The notes below the pieces were generated by a model. The model made no database searches, was not told the DNA's origin, and saw only the letters and a program-made list of their open reading frames with translations. From Hymenobacter glacialis (GTDB lineage: Bacteria > Bacteroidota > Bacteroidia > Cytophagales > Hymenobacteraceae): a stretch of DNA of 64,000 nucleotides. The position numbers and the translations under genes are program-made. Shown piece by piece: positions 29,465 to 37,520 of the stretch (position 1 is the first letter of the stretch; each line of letters opens with the position of its first letter). The stretch spans positions 1-64,000 of the forward strand of contig NZ_MDZC01000010.1 in NCBI RefSeq assembly GCF_001816165.1, written 5' to 3'.

Positions 29465-30658
29465 ATGTTCCCATCTTTAATCAAACGTGGCTCGGCACAG
29501 GCCCACGTGGCCCAGCAGAGCGGTGCAAACCCCGAAACCAGGCAGGCGCCCGTCATTTACTACACCTTTCTACTCATTGGGTTGTCGCTGTTGGTGTATG
29601 TGCTGCACAAGCTCGACGATATTCTGCTTCCGCTTTTTTTCGCAGCGCTGCTGTCAACGCTACTCCTGCCGCTGGTGACGCGGCTCGAAAAGCTACGCTG
29701 GCCCCGGGTACTGGCCATTTTGATGGCCCTACTCCTGCTGATTGGGGGCATTGTGGGCTTGTTTGTCGTGTTTGGCAGCCAATTAATGGACCTGAAAGCC
29801 GAGCTGCCGCTCATTCAGAAGAAGCTGATGGTGATGTTTGACCAGAGCCAGCAGTGGCTGCACGACCGATTTGGGATGCGGGTAATGAGCAAGGACGAAA
29901 TCATTGACTCGTCGCTCAACTCAGCCAAGAAGTCGGCGGGAGGTTTTTTGGGCAGCACGCTGAGCACTACAGCCGGCGTGCTCAGCGTGCTGACGCTGGT
30001 TCCCATCTATATTTTTTGCTTCCTGTACTACCGCGACCACATGCGGCAGTTCATGTTTCGGTTTGTAGCCCCCGAAAAACGCACGTCGGTGCTGCACACC
30101 ATGGACAACATTCAGGCGGTGGTGCAAGCCTACATCTCCGGCCTGCTGATGGTTATTGTCATTGTCGCTATTCTAAACGGCATCGGCTTGCTGGTACTGG
30201 GGGTGAAATTTGCTATATTCTTCGCCATTTTCGCTTCGGTACTGGCCGTTATTCCCTTTATCGGTATTCTGGTAGGGGCCACTATTCCGGCCCTGATAAC
30301 GCTGGTGGAAACCGGTTCGCCGGGCAAGGCCGCCGCCGTGATAGGCGTGTTTGTGTTTGTGCAGTTCCTGGAAGGCAACTTCATTACGCCCATGATTACG
30401 GGCTCAAAAGTGAGCATCAATCCCATGGCCGCCATTGTAGCCCTCATTTTGGGGGGAGAGCTGTGGGGCACGCCGGGCATGATTCTGAGCATCCCGCTAG
30501 TGGCAGTGCTCAAGGTGGTGTTCGACTCCAGCAAAAGCACCGAGCCCTGGGGCTTTTTGCTGGGCGACGTGAGCGAAGGTGAAGACACACCCAAAACCAA
30601 ACTTAACACCAACCCTGGGTTATGGGGCAAGTTTTGGCACATGGTGAAGCGCATATAA
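29465..30658 (+). CDS. AI-2E family transporter (UPF0118 membrane protein)
   Basis: 397 residues with about eight membrane helices: two close pairs near the N-terminus (about 28-75, 85-110), a soluble helical stretch (115-165), then helices from about 170 to 345 with the family block GILVGATIPALITL and FVQFLEGNFITPMITGS. Members are trimeric-type permeases; characterised ones export AI-2 or move Na+/H+, and the substrate here is unknown. It is divergent from parE and stands alone; the start is the ATG giving MFPSLIKRG. Confidence 0.9.
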   Translation: MFPSLIKRGSAQAHVAQQSGANPETRQAPVIYYTFLLIGLSLLVYVLHKLDDILLPLFFAALLSTLLLPLVTRLEKLRWPRVLAILMALLLLIGGIVGLFVVFGSQLMDLKAELPLIQKKLMVMFDQSQQWLHDRFGMRVMSKDEIIDSSLNSAKKSAGGFLGSTLSTTAGVLSVLTLVPIYIFCFLYYRDHMRQFMFRFVAPEKRTSVLHTMDNIQAVVQAYISGLLMVIVIVAILNGIGLLVLGVKFAIFFAIFASVLAVIPFIGILVGATIPALITLVETGSPGKAAAVIGVFVFVQFLEGNFITPMITGSKVSINPMAAIVALILGGELWGTPGMILSIPLVAVLKVVFDSSKSTEPWGFLLGDVSEGEDTPKTKLNTNPGLWGKFWHMVKRI

Positions 30659-30753
30659 CCAACGGCCGCGCCGGGCTGGCCATGCAACCCATCGGGCCCG
30701 TTCAGAGTATAGTTTTAGTAAACCTTTCCATTTAACTAAAATCTTCCTACTCC

Positions 30754-31230
30754 ATGGCCACAACCACCGAGAACACCGCCCGCGCATTTAACGACTTAGT
30801 TGAAATCAACAAAACGGGAGCCAAAGGCTACCAGGAAGCGGCCGAAGGCGTGACCAGCCCCCAGCTGAAATCCGAGCTAAGCCGCTTTTCGCAGCAGCGT
30901 GCCAAGTTTGCGTCCGACCTCACGCAGCACGCCAGCAAGCTCGGCCTCAACATTGAAGATACCAACACGGTAGAAGGCCTGCTCACGGACGCCGCCGCTG
31001 CGGTGCACCAGGGCTGGATTAATATCAAGTCGGCCATAACGGGCCAGAACGACAACGCCATCCTGGGCGAGTGCGAAACCGGCGATTCGGTGGCCCTGAA
31101 AGCCTACGAGACAGCCCTTAAATCGGGCGACCTGTCGGCAGAAGCCAAATCGGTGCTGGAAAAACAGCACGGCCAGGTGCTTGAGGCTAAAAACTGGGTT
31201 ACCCAGCAAAAAGGAAGCACTTCCCGTTAA
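30754..31230 (+). CDS. PA2169 family four-helix-bundle protein (DUF2383)
   Basis: 158 residues. The family pattern is clear: FNDLVEINKTGAKGYQEAAEGV, then a ferritin-like set of amphipathic helices (FSQQRAKFASDLTQHASKLG, HQGWINIKSAITGQNDNAILGECETGD as the family core). Metal or stress roles have been suggested for the family, but no activity is established. Single gene with its own terminator, 95 bp after the AI-2E transporter. Confidence 0.85.
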   Translation: MATTTENTARAFNDLVEINKTGAKGYQEAAEGVTSPQLKSELSRFSQQRAKFASDLTQHASKLGLNIEDTNTVEGLLTDAAAAVHQGWINIKSAITGQNDNAILGECETGDSVALKAYETALKSGDLSAEAKSVLEKQHGQVLEAKNWVTQQKGSTSR

Positions 31231-31273
31231 AATCTTTAGAAACGCTGCCCAACGGGCTGGCGTTTTGTAAAGG

Positions 31274-31315
31274 AAAGCCCGACAACCCGCAGTTTGCTGG
31301 ATGTCGGGCTTTTTT
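31274..31315 (+). terminator. Terminator of the PA2169-like gene
   Basis: Stem AAAGCCCGACA/TGTCGGGCTTT followed by a run of T, 44 bp after the stop codon. Confidence 0.9.
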
Positions 31316-31417
31316 GGGCTCGTAGTTGAAGCACAATCAAGCTACTCAGGCTCCTGATATCATACGCTACTTGGTGTGTGGGCTAAACAGTGCAAAAAAT
31401 GCAACCTTAAGATTAAC

Positions 31418-31425
31418 TAAATTTG
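31418..31425 (+). promoter_or_regulatory. -7 promoter element of the exonuclease-GIY-YIG gene
   Basis: TAAATTTG matches TAnnTTTG, 38 bp before the preferred TTG start; it supports a start downstream of this point. No clear -33 element. Confidence 0.4.
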
Positions 31426-31463
31426 TTAGTCTTTTTTACCGACCACCAATCCGGCCCCGCGAT

Positions 31464-32948
31464 TTGTACGCCATTATCGACCTTGAAACTACCGGGGGGC
31501 AGCCTACCCAGGACCGCATCACCGAAATTGCCATCTACATCCACGACGGCGAGAAAATAGTGGACGAGTACGCCACCCTGCTCAACCCCGGACGTGCTAT
31601 TCCGCCGTTTATCAGCCAGCTCACGGGCATTACGAATGACATGGTGAGCGACGCACCAAAATTCCACGAAGTGGCGCGCAAGGTGGTGGAAATGACCGAG
31701 GGCTGCGTGTTTGTGGCGCACAACGTGCGGTTTGATTATTCTTTCCTGAAAAAAGAGTTTGCGGACCTGGGCTATAACTACTCGCGCAAAACGCTGTGCA
31801 CCGTGCGCCTGAGCCGCTCCCTCATTCCGGGGCAGCCCAGCTACAGCCTGGGCAAGCTGTGCCAGAACATTGGCATTCCGCTGGAAAATCGCCACCGCGC
31901 CGCCGGCGATGCCCACGCTACGGCCGTGCTGTTTGGGCGTCTCCTCAAGATTACCCAGGAAAGCGAAAGCGTGCCCCATGGCACCGACACCAGCCACACG
32001 CTGGCCCGCGTGGATGCCTTGGCCCCGGCGGGCCGCCGCCCCGACGGCACCAAAGCCCCATCGCCCAAGCGCGTCACGGCCATGCAGGAAGCCATTCGCA
32101 CGGCGCTGATTCCGCCGCTGGTGTCGCCGGCGCTGGTGGCCAGCCTGCCGCAGGCCACGGGCGTCTACTATTTCCACAACGAGGCCGGGGAAGTGATTTA
32201 CGTGGGCAAAAGCATCAACATCTACAAGCGCATTCAGCAGCACTTCGCGGTAGATGTGAAGTCCCGCAAAAGCCTGGAATTTAAGAACTCCATTGCCGAC
32301 ATTACCTGGGAGCTCACCGGCTCGGAACTGGTGGCGCTGCTGTATGAGTCGCACCTGATTAAGCAGCTGAAGCCGGCCTACAACCGCGCCCAGCGCCGCT
32401 CGGTGTTTCCGGCCGGTATTTACCTGCGCATAGACGAGCAGGGCTACAAGCGCCTGGCCTATGGGCGGGCCGATATACGCAACGCCGAAATCCCCATCAT
32501 TGCCCTGGGCAACCAGTACAAGGCGCAGGGCTTCCTCTACCACAAAGTGGCCAAGTACAACCTGTGCCAGAAGCTGTGCGGCCTCTACAAAACCCAGGGC
32601 GCCTGCTTCGACTACCAGGTGCACCGCTGCCTGGGCGCCTGCGTGGGCCAGGAAGACCCCGAAACCTACAATCTGCGGGTAGACGAGGCCATAGACAGCA
32701 TTAGCTACGAACACGAAACATTCGTGGTTATCGGGGCCGGGCGCACGGAGCTGGAAAAGAGCATCGTGCTCATTGAAAACGGCAGCTACCGAGGCTTCGC
32801 CTTCGTGGACGAGACCTTTTCGGCCCGCAAGCTGGCCGATTTTCGAGACGTCATCAAGCCCTATAATGATAACAAGGATACCCAGCAGATTATTCGGCTG
32901 CACCTGCGCACCAAGCACAAAGGGGAAAAGGTGAAGGTGTTTGGGTAG
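31464..32948 (+). CDS. DEDDh 3'-5' exonuclease fused to a UvrC-like GIY-YIG nuclease
   Basis: About 494 residues. The DnaQ-type exonuclease domain starts at once (YAIIDLETTGG with the D-x-E pair; HNVRFDYSFL; HRAAGDAHAT with the final His and Asp), and after a linker a GIY-YIG domain follows (GVYYFHNEAGEVIYVGKS, about 275 onward). Then comes a Cys-rich segment like that of UvrC (CQKLC, GACFDYQVHRCLGAC), which in UvrC holds an iron-sulfur cluster. Such fusions are widespread in Bacteroidota and are thought to act in DNA repair. The frame is open back to a TTG at 31326, but that stretch is AT-rich and not family-like, and a TAAATTTG element lies at 31418-31425. The TTG at 31464 is therefore preferred. 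Confidence 0.85.
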   Translation: MYAIIDLETTGGQPTQDRITEIAIYIHDGEKIVDEYATLLNPGRAIPPFISQLTGITNDMVSDAPKFHEVARKVVEMTEGCVFVAHNVRFDYSFLKKEFADLGYNYSRKTLCTVRLSRSLIPGQPSYSLGKLCQNIGIPLENRHRAAGDAHATAVLFGRLLKITQESESVPHGTDTSHTLARVDALAPAGRRPDGTKAPSPKRVTAMQEAIRTALIPPLVSPALVASLPQATGVYYFHNEAGEVIYVGKSINIYKRIQQHFAVDVKSRKSLEFKNSIADITWELTGSELVALLYESHLIKQLKPAYNRAQRRSVFPAGIYLRIDEQGYKRLAYGRADIRNAEIPIIALGNQYKAQGFLYHKVAKYNLCQKLCGLYKTQGACFDYQVHRCLGACVGQEDPETYNLRVDEAIDSISYEHETFVVIGAGRTELEKSIVLIENGSYRGFAFVDETFSARKLADFRDVIKPYNDNKDTQQIIRLHLRTKHKGEKVKVFG

Positions 32949-32977
32949 GTGTATAGGTGTATTGAACAATACTAACA

Positions 32978-33020
32978 CGCAAAAGCGGCCCTTCGAACTC
33001 AATCGAAGGGCGCTTTTGCG
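32978..33020. terminator. Bidirectional terminator between convergent genes
   Basis: Perfect-arm hairpin with one unpaired G: CGCAAAAGCG plus CCCTTCG against CGAAGGG plus CGCTTTTGCG. It serves the exonuclease gene on plus and the acetyl-CoA synthetase gene on minus. Confidence 0.8.
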
Positions 33021-33038
33021 TATTAAAAACTAATAATT

Positions 33039-34967
33039 CTACTTTTTTCCTGCCACAATTTCATCTACTACCAGCGGGTCGAGCAAGGTCGTGACATCGC
33101 CTAAGTTGCTGGTTTCGCCTTCGGCTACTTTGCGCAGAATGCGGCGCATGATTTTGCCCGAACGAGTTTTGGGCAGGCCCGATACCAGCTGGATTTTGTC
33201 GGGCTTGGCGATGCGGCCGATTTGGGCTACTACGGCTTCGATGATGCTGGCTTCGGCGCGCTGAATATCAATGTCCGTGGTTGGGACGCCGTTTTGGCAG
33301 ATGACGTAGGCGTAGATGCCCTGGCCTTTTACGTCGTGCGGGTAGCCCACCACGGCGCTCTCTATCACAAACTCGCTCTCGTTGATGGCATTCTCGATTT
33401 CGGCGGTACCGAAACGGTGGCCGCTCACGTTGATGACGTCGTCGACGCGGCCGATGATGCGGTAGAGGCCGTTTTCGTCGCGCCGGGCGCCATCGCCGGT
33501 AAAGTAGTAGCCGGGATAGGGCTGGAAATAGGTTTGGCGCGCGCGCTCGTGGTCGCCCCACGTGGTGCGGATGATGCCCGGCCAACTGCCCTTAATGGCC
33601 AGATAACCTTCCTGGTTGTTGCCTTCAATCTCGCTGCCGTCCTGGTTGAGGAGCACGGGCTGCACGCCCGGCAGCGGCAGTCCCGCGCGAGCCGGCACCG
33701 AGGGCGTGATTCCGGCCATGGCCGAAATCATGATGCCGCCGGTTTCGGTTTGCCACCACGTATCCACGATGGGGCAGCGGCCCTTGCCCACGTGCTGATC
33801 GTACCAGTGCCAAGCCTCCTCGTTGATGGGCTCGCCCACCGAGCCCAGGATGCGCAGGCTGCTAAGGGAGTAGCTGAGCACATTGTCCAACGGCGTGGCC
33901 ATGAGGCTGCGGATGGCCGTGGGGGCGGTGTAGAAAATGGTGACGTTGTGCTTGTCGATGACCTCCCAAAAGCGGCCTGGCGAGGGAAAGGTGGGTACGC
34001 CTTCAAATAGCAGCGTGGTGCTGCCGGCCAGCAGCGGGCCGTATAGGCCATAGGTGTGGCCCGTGACCCAGCCAATGTCGGCAGTGCACCAGTACACGTC
34101 GTTTTCCTCTACCTGAAACACGTTGCGGAAGGTGTAATCGGCCCACACCATGTAGCCGGCCTGGGTGTGCACCACGCCCTTGGGCTTGCCGGTGCTGCCG
34201 CTGGTGTAGAGAATAAATAGCGGGTCTTCGGCGGCCATTTCCTCAGCGGGGCACTCTTTCTCCACGTCTTTTACTTCGTCGTGGTACCACACGTCGCGGC
34301 CGGGTTTCATTTGCACGGGCCAGCTGGTGTGCTCCACTACAATGACGCGGCGCACGCTGGGGCACTGTTCCAGAGCCTCGTCCACCACGCTTTTCACGGG
34401 AATTTGCTTGGCACCGCGGTTCAGGCCGTCGGCGGTGAGCACGAAGGCCGCCTCGGCGTCATTGATGCGGTCGGCGATGGCAGTGGCCGAAAAGCCCGCG
34501 AAGATGACGCCGTGCACCGCCCCAATGCGGGCACAGGCCAGCACGGCAAGGGCCAGCTGTGGAATCATGGGCATGTAAAGCACCACCCGGTCGCCCTTTT
34601 GCACACCATTTTTCTTCAGCACGTTGGCAAACTGACACACCTGGGTGTAAAGCTCGCGGTAAGTCAGGCGGAGGTGGCGCGTCTTGGTGTCGTTGGGCTC
34701 GAAGATGATGGCCAGCTTGTTGGCGCGCTGTTCGAGGTGGCGGTCCAGGCAGTTTTCGGTAATGTTGAGCCGTGCGCCCTCGTACCAGGTACTTTGGCCT
34801 TCGGGCGAGAACTGTCCTCCGCGCACGGTGTCCCATTTGCGGCGCCAGGTGAAGGCTTCGGCAGCGGCGCCCCAAAACGCGTCGGGGTCGGCTACGGACT
34901 GCTGGTAGGCGGCGTGGTATTCCTCTAAGGTGCGTACCCGGGCGGGTTGCGTGCTGATTTCTGACAT
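33039..34967 (-). CDS. acs: Acetyl-CoA synthetase
   Basis: 642 residues, the normal size of AMP-forming acetate-CoA ligase. ATP-binding loop LYTSGSTGKPKGVVHT (about 255-270), active-site Trp region VDTWWQTETGG, hinge GRVDDVINVSGHR, and the C-terminal PKTRSGKIMRRIL whose Lys is the usual acetylation site. It activates acetate to acetyl-CoA. It lies 46 bp after a second synthetase gene, downstream of the symporter-kinase and receiver genes in one probable operon, which points to control by the sensed substrate. Confidence 0.95.
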   Translation of the reverse strand: MSEISTQPARVRTLEEYHAAYQQSVADPDAFWGAAAEAFTWRRKWDTVRGGQFSPEGQSTWYEGARLNITENCLDRHLEQRANKLAIIFEPNDTKTRHLRLTYRELYTQVCQFANVLKKNGVQKGDRVVLYMPMIPQLALAVLACARIGAVHGVIFAGFSATAIADRINDAEAAFVLTADGLNRGAKQIPVKSVVDEALEQCPSVRRVIVVEHTSWPVQMKPGRDVWYHDEVKDVEKECPAEEMAAEDPLFILYTSGSTGKPKGVVHTQAGYMVWADYTFRNVFQVEENDVYWCTADIGWVTGHTYGLYGPLLAGSTTLLFEGVPTFPSPGRFWEVIDKHNVTIFYTAPTAIRSLMATPLDNVLSYSLSSLRILGSVGEPINEEAWHWYDQHVGKGRCPIVDTWWQTETGGIMISAMAGITPSVPARAGLPLPGVQPVLLNQDGSEIEGNNQEGYLAIKGSWPGIIRTTWGDHERARQTYFQPYPGYYFTGDGARRDENGLYRIIGRVDDVINVSGHRFGTAEIENAINESEFVIESAVVGYPHDVKGQGIYAYVICQNGVPTTDIDIQRAEASIIEAVVAQIGRIAKPDKIQLVSGLPKTRSGKIMRRILRKVAEGETSNLGDVTTLLDPLVVDEIVAGKK

Positions 34968-35013
34968 GGAGTTAGGCTAATAAAAGTAAGCGAAATGAAT
35001 TGCGAGGCAAGGG

Positions 35014-36945
35014 CTAGCCGGCATTTTCAGGCAAGGTTTCAAACGCAGCACCCAGGCTTCGCCGCCGGAAGGCGTTGGTTATTTCTTCAATAATCAACGG
35101 GTCATCGATGGTGGATGGGATGGCAAAGTCTTCGCCGTCGGCAAGCTGGCGCAGGGTTTTGCGCAGGATTTTACCGGAGCGGGTTTTGGGCAGGCGGGCT
35201 ACCACCACCACCGTGCGGAAACAGGCCAGCGCCCCAATCTGTCCGCGCACATTGCTCACCAGCTCCTGCTCCACCTGCTTTTCGGCCAAGGGGTGCCCGT
35301 CTTTCAGCACCACGAGGCCTACCGGCACCTGGCCCCGCAGACTGTCGCTGATGCCCAGCACGGCGCACTCGGCAACGGCCGGGTGGCTGGCTAGAATTTC
35401 TTCCATCTCGCCGGTGCTCAGGCGGTGGCCAGCCACGTTGATGACGTCATCGACCCGGCCCATAATGTAGACGTAGCCTTCGCTGTCGCGGTAGCCTCCG
35501 TCGCCACTGAAGTAGTATCCCGGAAAGGTGCTGAGGTAGCTTTCCCGAAACCGGGCATCGTCGTTCCATAGTGTGGGGAAGCAGCCGGGGGGCAGCGGTA
35601 GCTTCACAGTGACCAGGCCGGTGGTGCCGGGGGGCACCGGGTGGCCGTCTTCGTCCAGAATTTGCACGTCGTAGCCTGGCACGGGGTGGCCGGCGCTGCC
35701 GGCGCGCGGGGCCGGCATGCCTTCCAGGCCCACCAGCGTGGCCAGCATGGGCCAGCCCGACTCGGTTTGCCACCAATGGTCGATGACTGGCACCCCCAGC
35801 AATTCCCGGGCCCAGGCGTAGGTGGCAGAGTCGCAGCGTTCGCCAGCCACAAACAATTGGCGCAGGGAGCTTAGGTCGTGTTGCTTGGCCAGTTTTCCTT
35901 CGGGGTCTTCCTTTTTAATGGCCCGAATGGCCGTGGGCGCGGTGAACATCACCTGCACCTTGTGCTGGGCCACGAGCCGCCAGAAGGTGCCGGCGTCGGG
36001 GGTTCGCACGGGCTTGCCTTCAAACAAAACCGATGAGCAGCCCTGTAGCAGCGGCGCGTATACGATGTAGGAGTGGCCCACTGCCCAGCCAATATCGGAG
36101 CCGGCAAAAATGGTTTCGCCGGGGGCCAGCCCGTACACGGCCTCCATGCTAAAGCGCAGGGCCACGGCATGGCCGCCGTGGTCGCGCAGCACGCCTTTGG
36201 GCCGGCCGGTGGTTCCGCTGGTGTACAGGATGTAAAGCGGGTGCGTGGCCGGTACGGACACAGCCGGCACGGCTTCGGCCTGCAGCAGCTCCTGGTAGTC
36301 TACATCGCGGCCCGCTTGCAGGGTGCCCTGCACAAACTCGCGCTGAAACACGACTACTTTGGCCGTTTTGTGGGCAGCTTTGGATATGGCGTCGTCTACC
36401 AAGGGCTTGTAGGGCACCACGCGGTCGAACTCCATGCCGCCAGAAGCACAGATAATCACGCGGGGCTGCGCATCGTCGATGCGCAGGGCCAGCTCGTGGG
36501 GTGCAAAACCACCAAACACCACCGAATGCACTGCTCCAATGCGAGCACAGGCCAACATCGCGACCACGGCTTCGGGCAGGTTGGGCATGTAGATAATGAC
36601 CCGGTCGCTGAGGCCAACGCCCAACTGCCGCAAGCCGCCCGCAAAGCGGGCGGTCAAGTCCAGCAGTTCGGCATAGGTGTAGGTGCGCAGCGTGTTAGTT
36701 ACGGGCGAATCATATATCAGCGCCGGCTGCTGGCCACGCCCCTGCTGCACGTGGTAATCCAGGCACAAGAAGGACGTGTTCAGTTTTCCGCCCTCAAACC
36801 ACCGGTAGAAGCCATTGGCATCCTGCGAAAGCGCCTGCCGCGGGGGCGTGTCCCAGGGCAGCTGCTGGGCCTGGTGCAGCCAGAAGGCGGCGGGGTCGGC
36901 CAGGCTGGCGGCATGCGTGGCGGCATAAGAGCAGGCGTGTTTCAT
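35014..36945 (-). CDS. Second acyl-CoA synthetase, propionyl-CoA synthetase-like
   Basis: 643 residues from the ATG giving MKHACSYAATHAAS; 18 upstream codons are not family-like. The same AMP-forming fold as its neighbour (LYTSGTTGRPKGVLRD, VIDHWWQTESGWP, GRVDDVINVAGHRLSTGEME, PKTRSGKILRKTL). The WWQTESGWP wording and overall style lean to PrpE-type enzymes that prefer propionate, but specificity cannot be settled by eye. The pair gives the cell two ligases for short-chain acids next to their transporter genes. Confidence 0.88.
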   Translation of the reverse strand: MKHACSYAATHAASLADPAAFWLHQAQQLPWDTPPRQALSQDANGFYRWFEGGKLNTSFLCLDYHVQQGRGQQPALIYDSPVTNTLRTYTYAELLDLTARFAGGLRQLGVGLSDRVIIYMPNLPEAVVAMLACARIGAVHSVVFGGFAPHELALRIDDAQPRVIICASGGMEFDRVVPYKPLVDDAISKAAHKTAKVVVFQREFVQGTLQAGRDVDYQELLQAEAVPAVSVPATHPLYILYTSGTTGRPKGVLRDHGGHAVALRFSMEAVYGLAPGETIFAGSDIGWAVGHSYIVYAPLLQGCSSVLFEGKPVRTPDAGTFWRLVAQHKVQVMFTAPTAIRAIKKEDPEGKLAKQHDLSSLRQLFVAGERCDSATYAWARELLGVPVIDHWWQTESGWPMLATLVGLEGMPAPRAGSAGHPVPGYDVQILDEDGHPVPPGTTGLVTVKLPLPPGCFPTLWNDDARFRESYLSTFPGYYFSGDGGYRDSEGYVYIMGRVDDVINVAGHRLSTGEMEEILASHPAVAECAVLGISDSLRGQVPVGLVVLKDGHPLAEKQVEQELVSNVRGQIGALACFRTVVVVARLPKTRSGKILRKTLRQLADGEDFAIPSTIDDPLIIEEITNAFRRRSLGAAFETLPENAG

Positions 36946-37038
36946 GGCAGGTGGGAATTGGATGAAAAGGAAGGATGACGAGTGGGCCGGCGTGGGCACA
37001 GGTCCTACCTGGTATACGCTGGCAAGGTGTTGGCGGTC

Positions 37039-37422
37039 CTATCGGCTCACGGGGTGAGCAAGGAGCTCGCGCACTTTTTCCACGAGCTGGCGGGTGCTGA
37101 ATGGTTTGGAAATATAAAGGTCGGCCCCTACTTCATAGCCTTTTTGCACATCGGCCTCCCGGCTTTTGGCCGATAGGAAGATGACTCTGGTGTTCTCGTT
37201 TCCGGGCAGCTCCCGGAGTTCCCTGCACACCTGATAGCCGTCCACATCGGGCATCATTACATCAAGCAGCACCAGGTCGTAGCAGGTTTGCGCAATGGCG
37301 GCCAGGGCTTCGGTGCCGTTGCGGGCAATGCCTACCTGGTAGCCATTTTTGCGCATCAGAAATTCAAGGGACATGACGATGTTGGGCTCATCGTCAACAA
37401 TCAGAATGTGGGGCACTTTCAT
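37039..37422 (-). CDS. Stand-alone receiver-domain response regulator
   Basis: 127 residues, only a CheY-like receiver: acidic pair D10/D11, phosphoacceptor D54 (LLDVMMPDVDGYQV), switch Ser/Thr in VIFLSAKS, and Lys in ISKPFSTRQL. No output domain follows, so it must act through protein contacts or in a phosphorelay. It is 94 bp downstream of the symporter-kinase gene and 93 bp upstream of the PrpE-like gene, matching a partner role. Confidence 0.9.
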   Translation of the reverse strand: MKVPHILIVDDEPNIVMSLEFLMRKNGYQVGIARNGTEALAAIAQTCYDLVLLDVMMPDVDGYQVCRELRELPGNENTRVIFLSAKSREADVQKGYEVGADLYISKPFSTRQLVEKVRELLAHPVSR

Positions 37423-37455
37423 AGCAGGTGGGTGAGAGGGCAGAGAAAAGGAGTA

Positions 37456-37520
37456 ATAGTTAGCGGTTAGCGGTTAAGCCTGAATATTAATCTCACTAAC
37501 CATTAATCGTTAATCGTTAA
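37456..37520. repeat. Short heptamer repeats between kinase and receiver genes
   Basis: Copies of GTTAGCG (twice, then GTTAAG) and, 19 bp on, TTAATCG repeats that are roughly inverse to them; the region can fold on itself. It spans the gap between the two genes and reaches the kinase stop codon. Role unknown. Confidence 0.4.
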
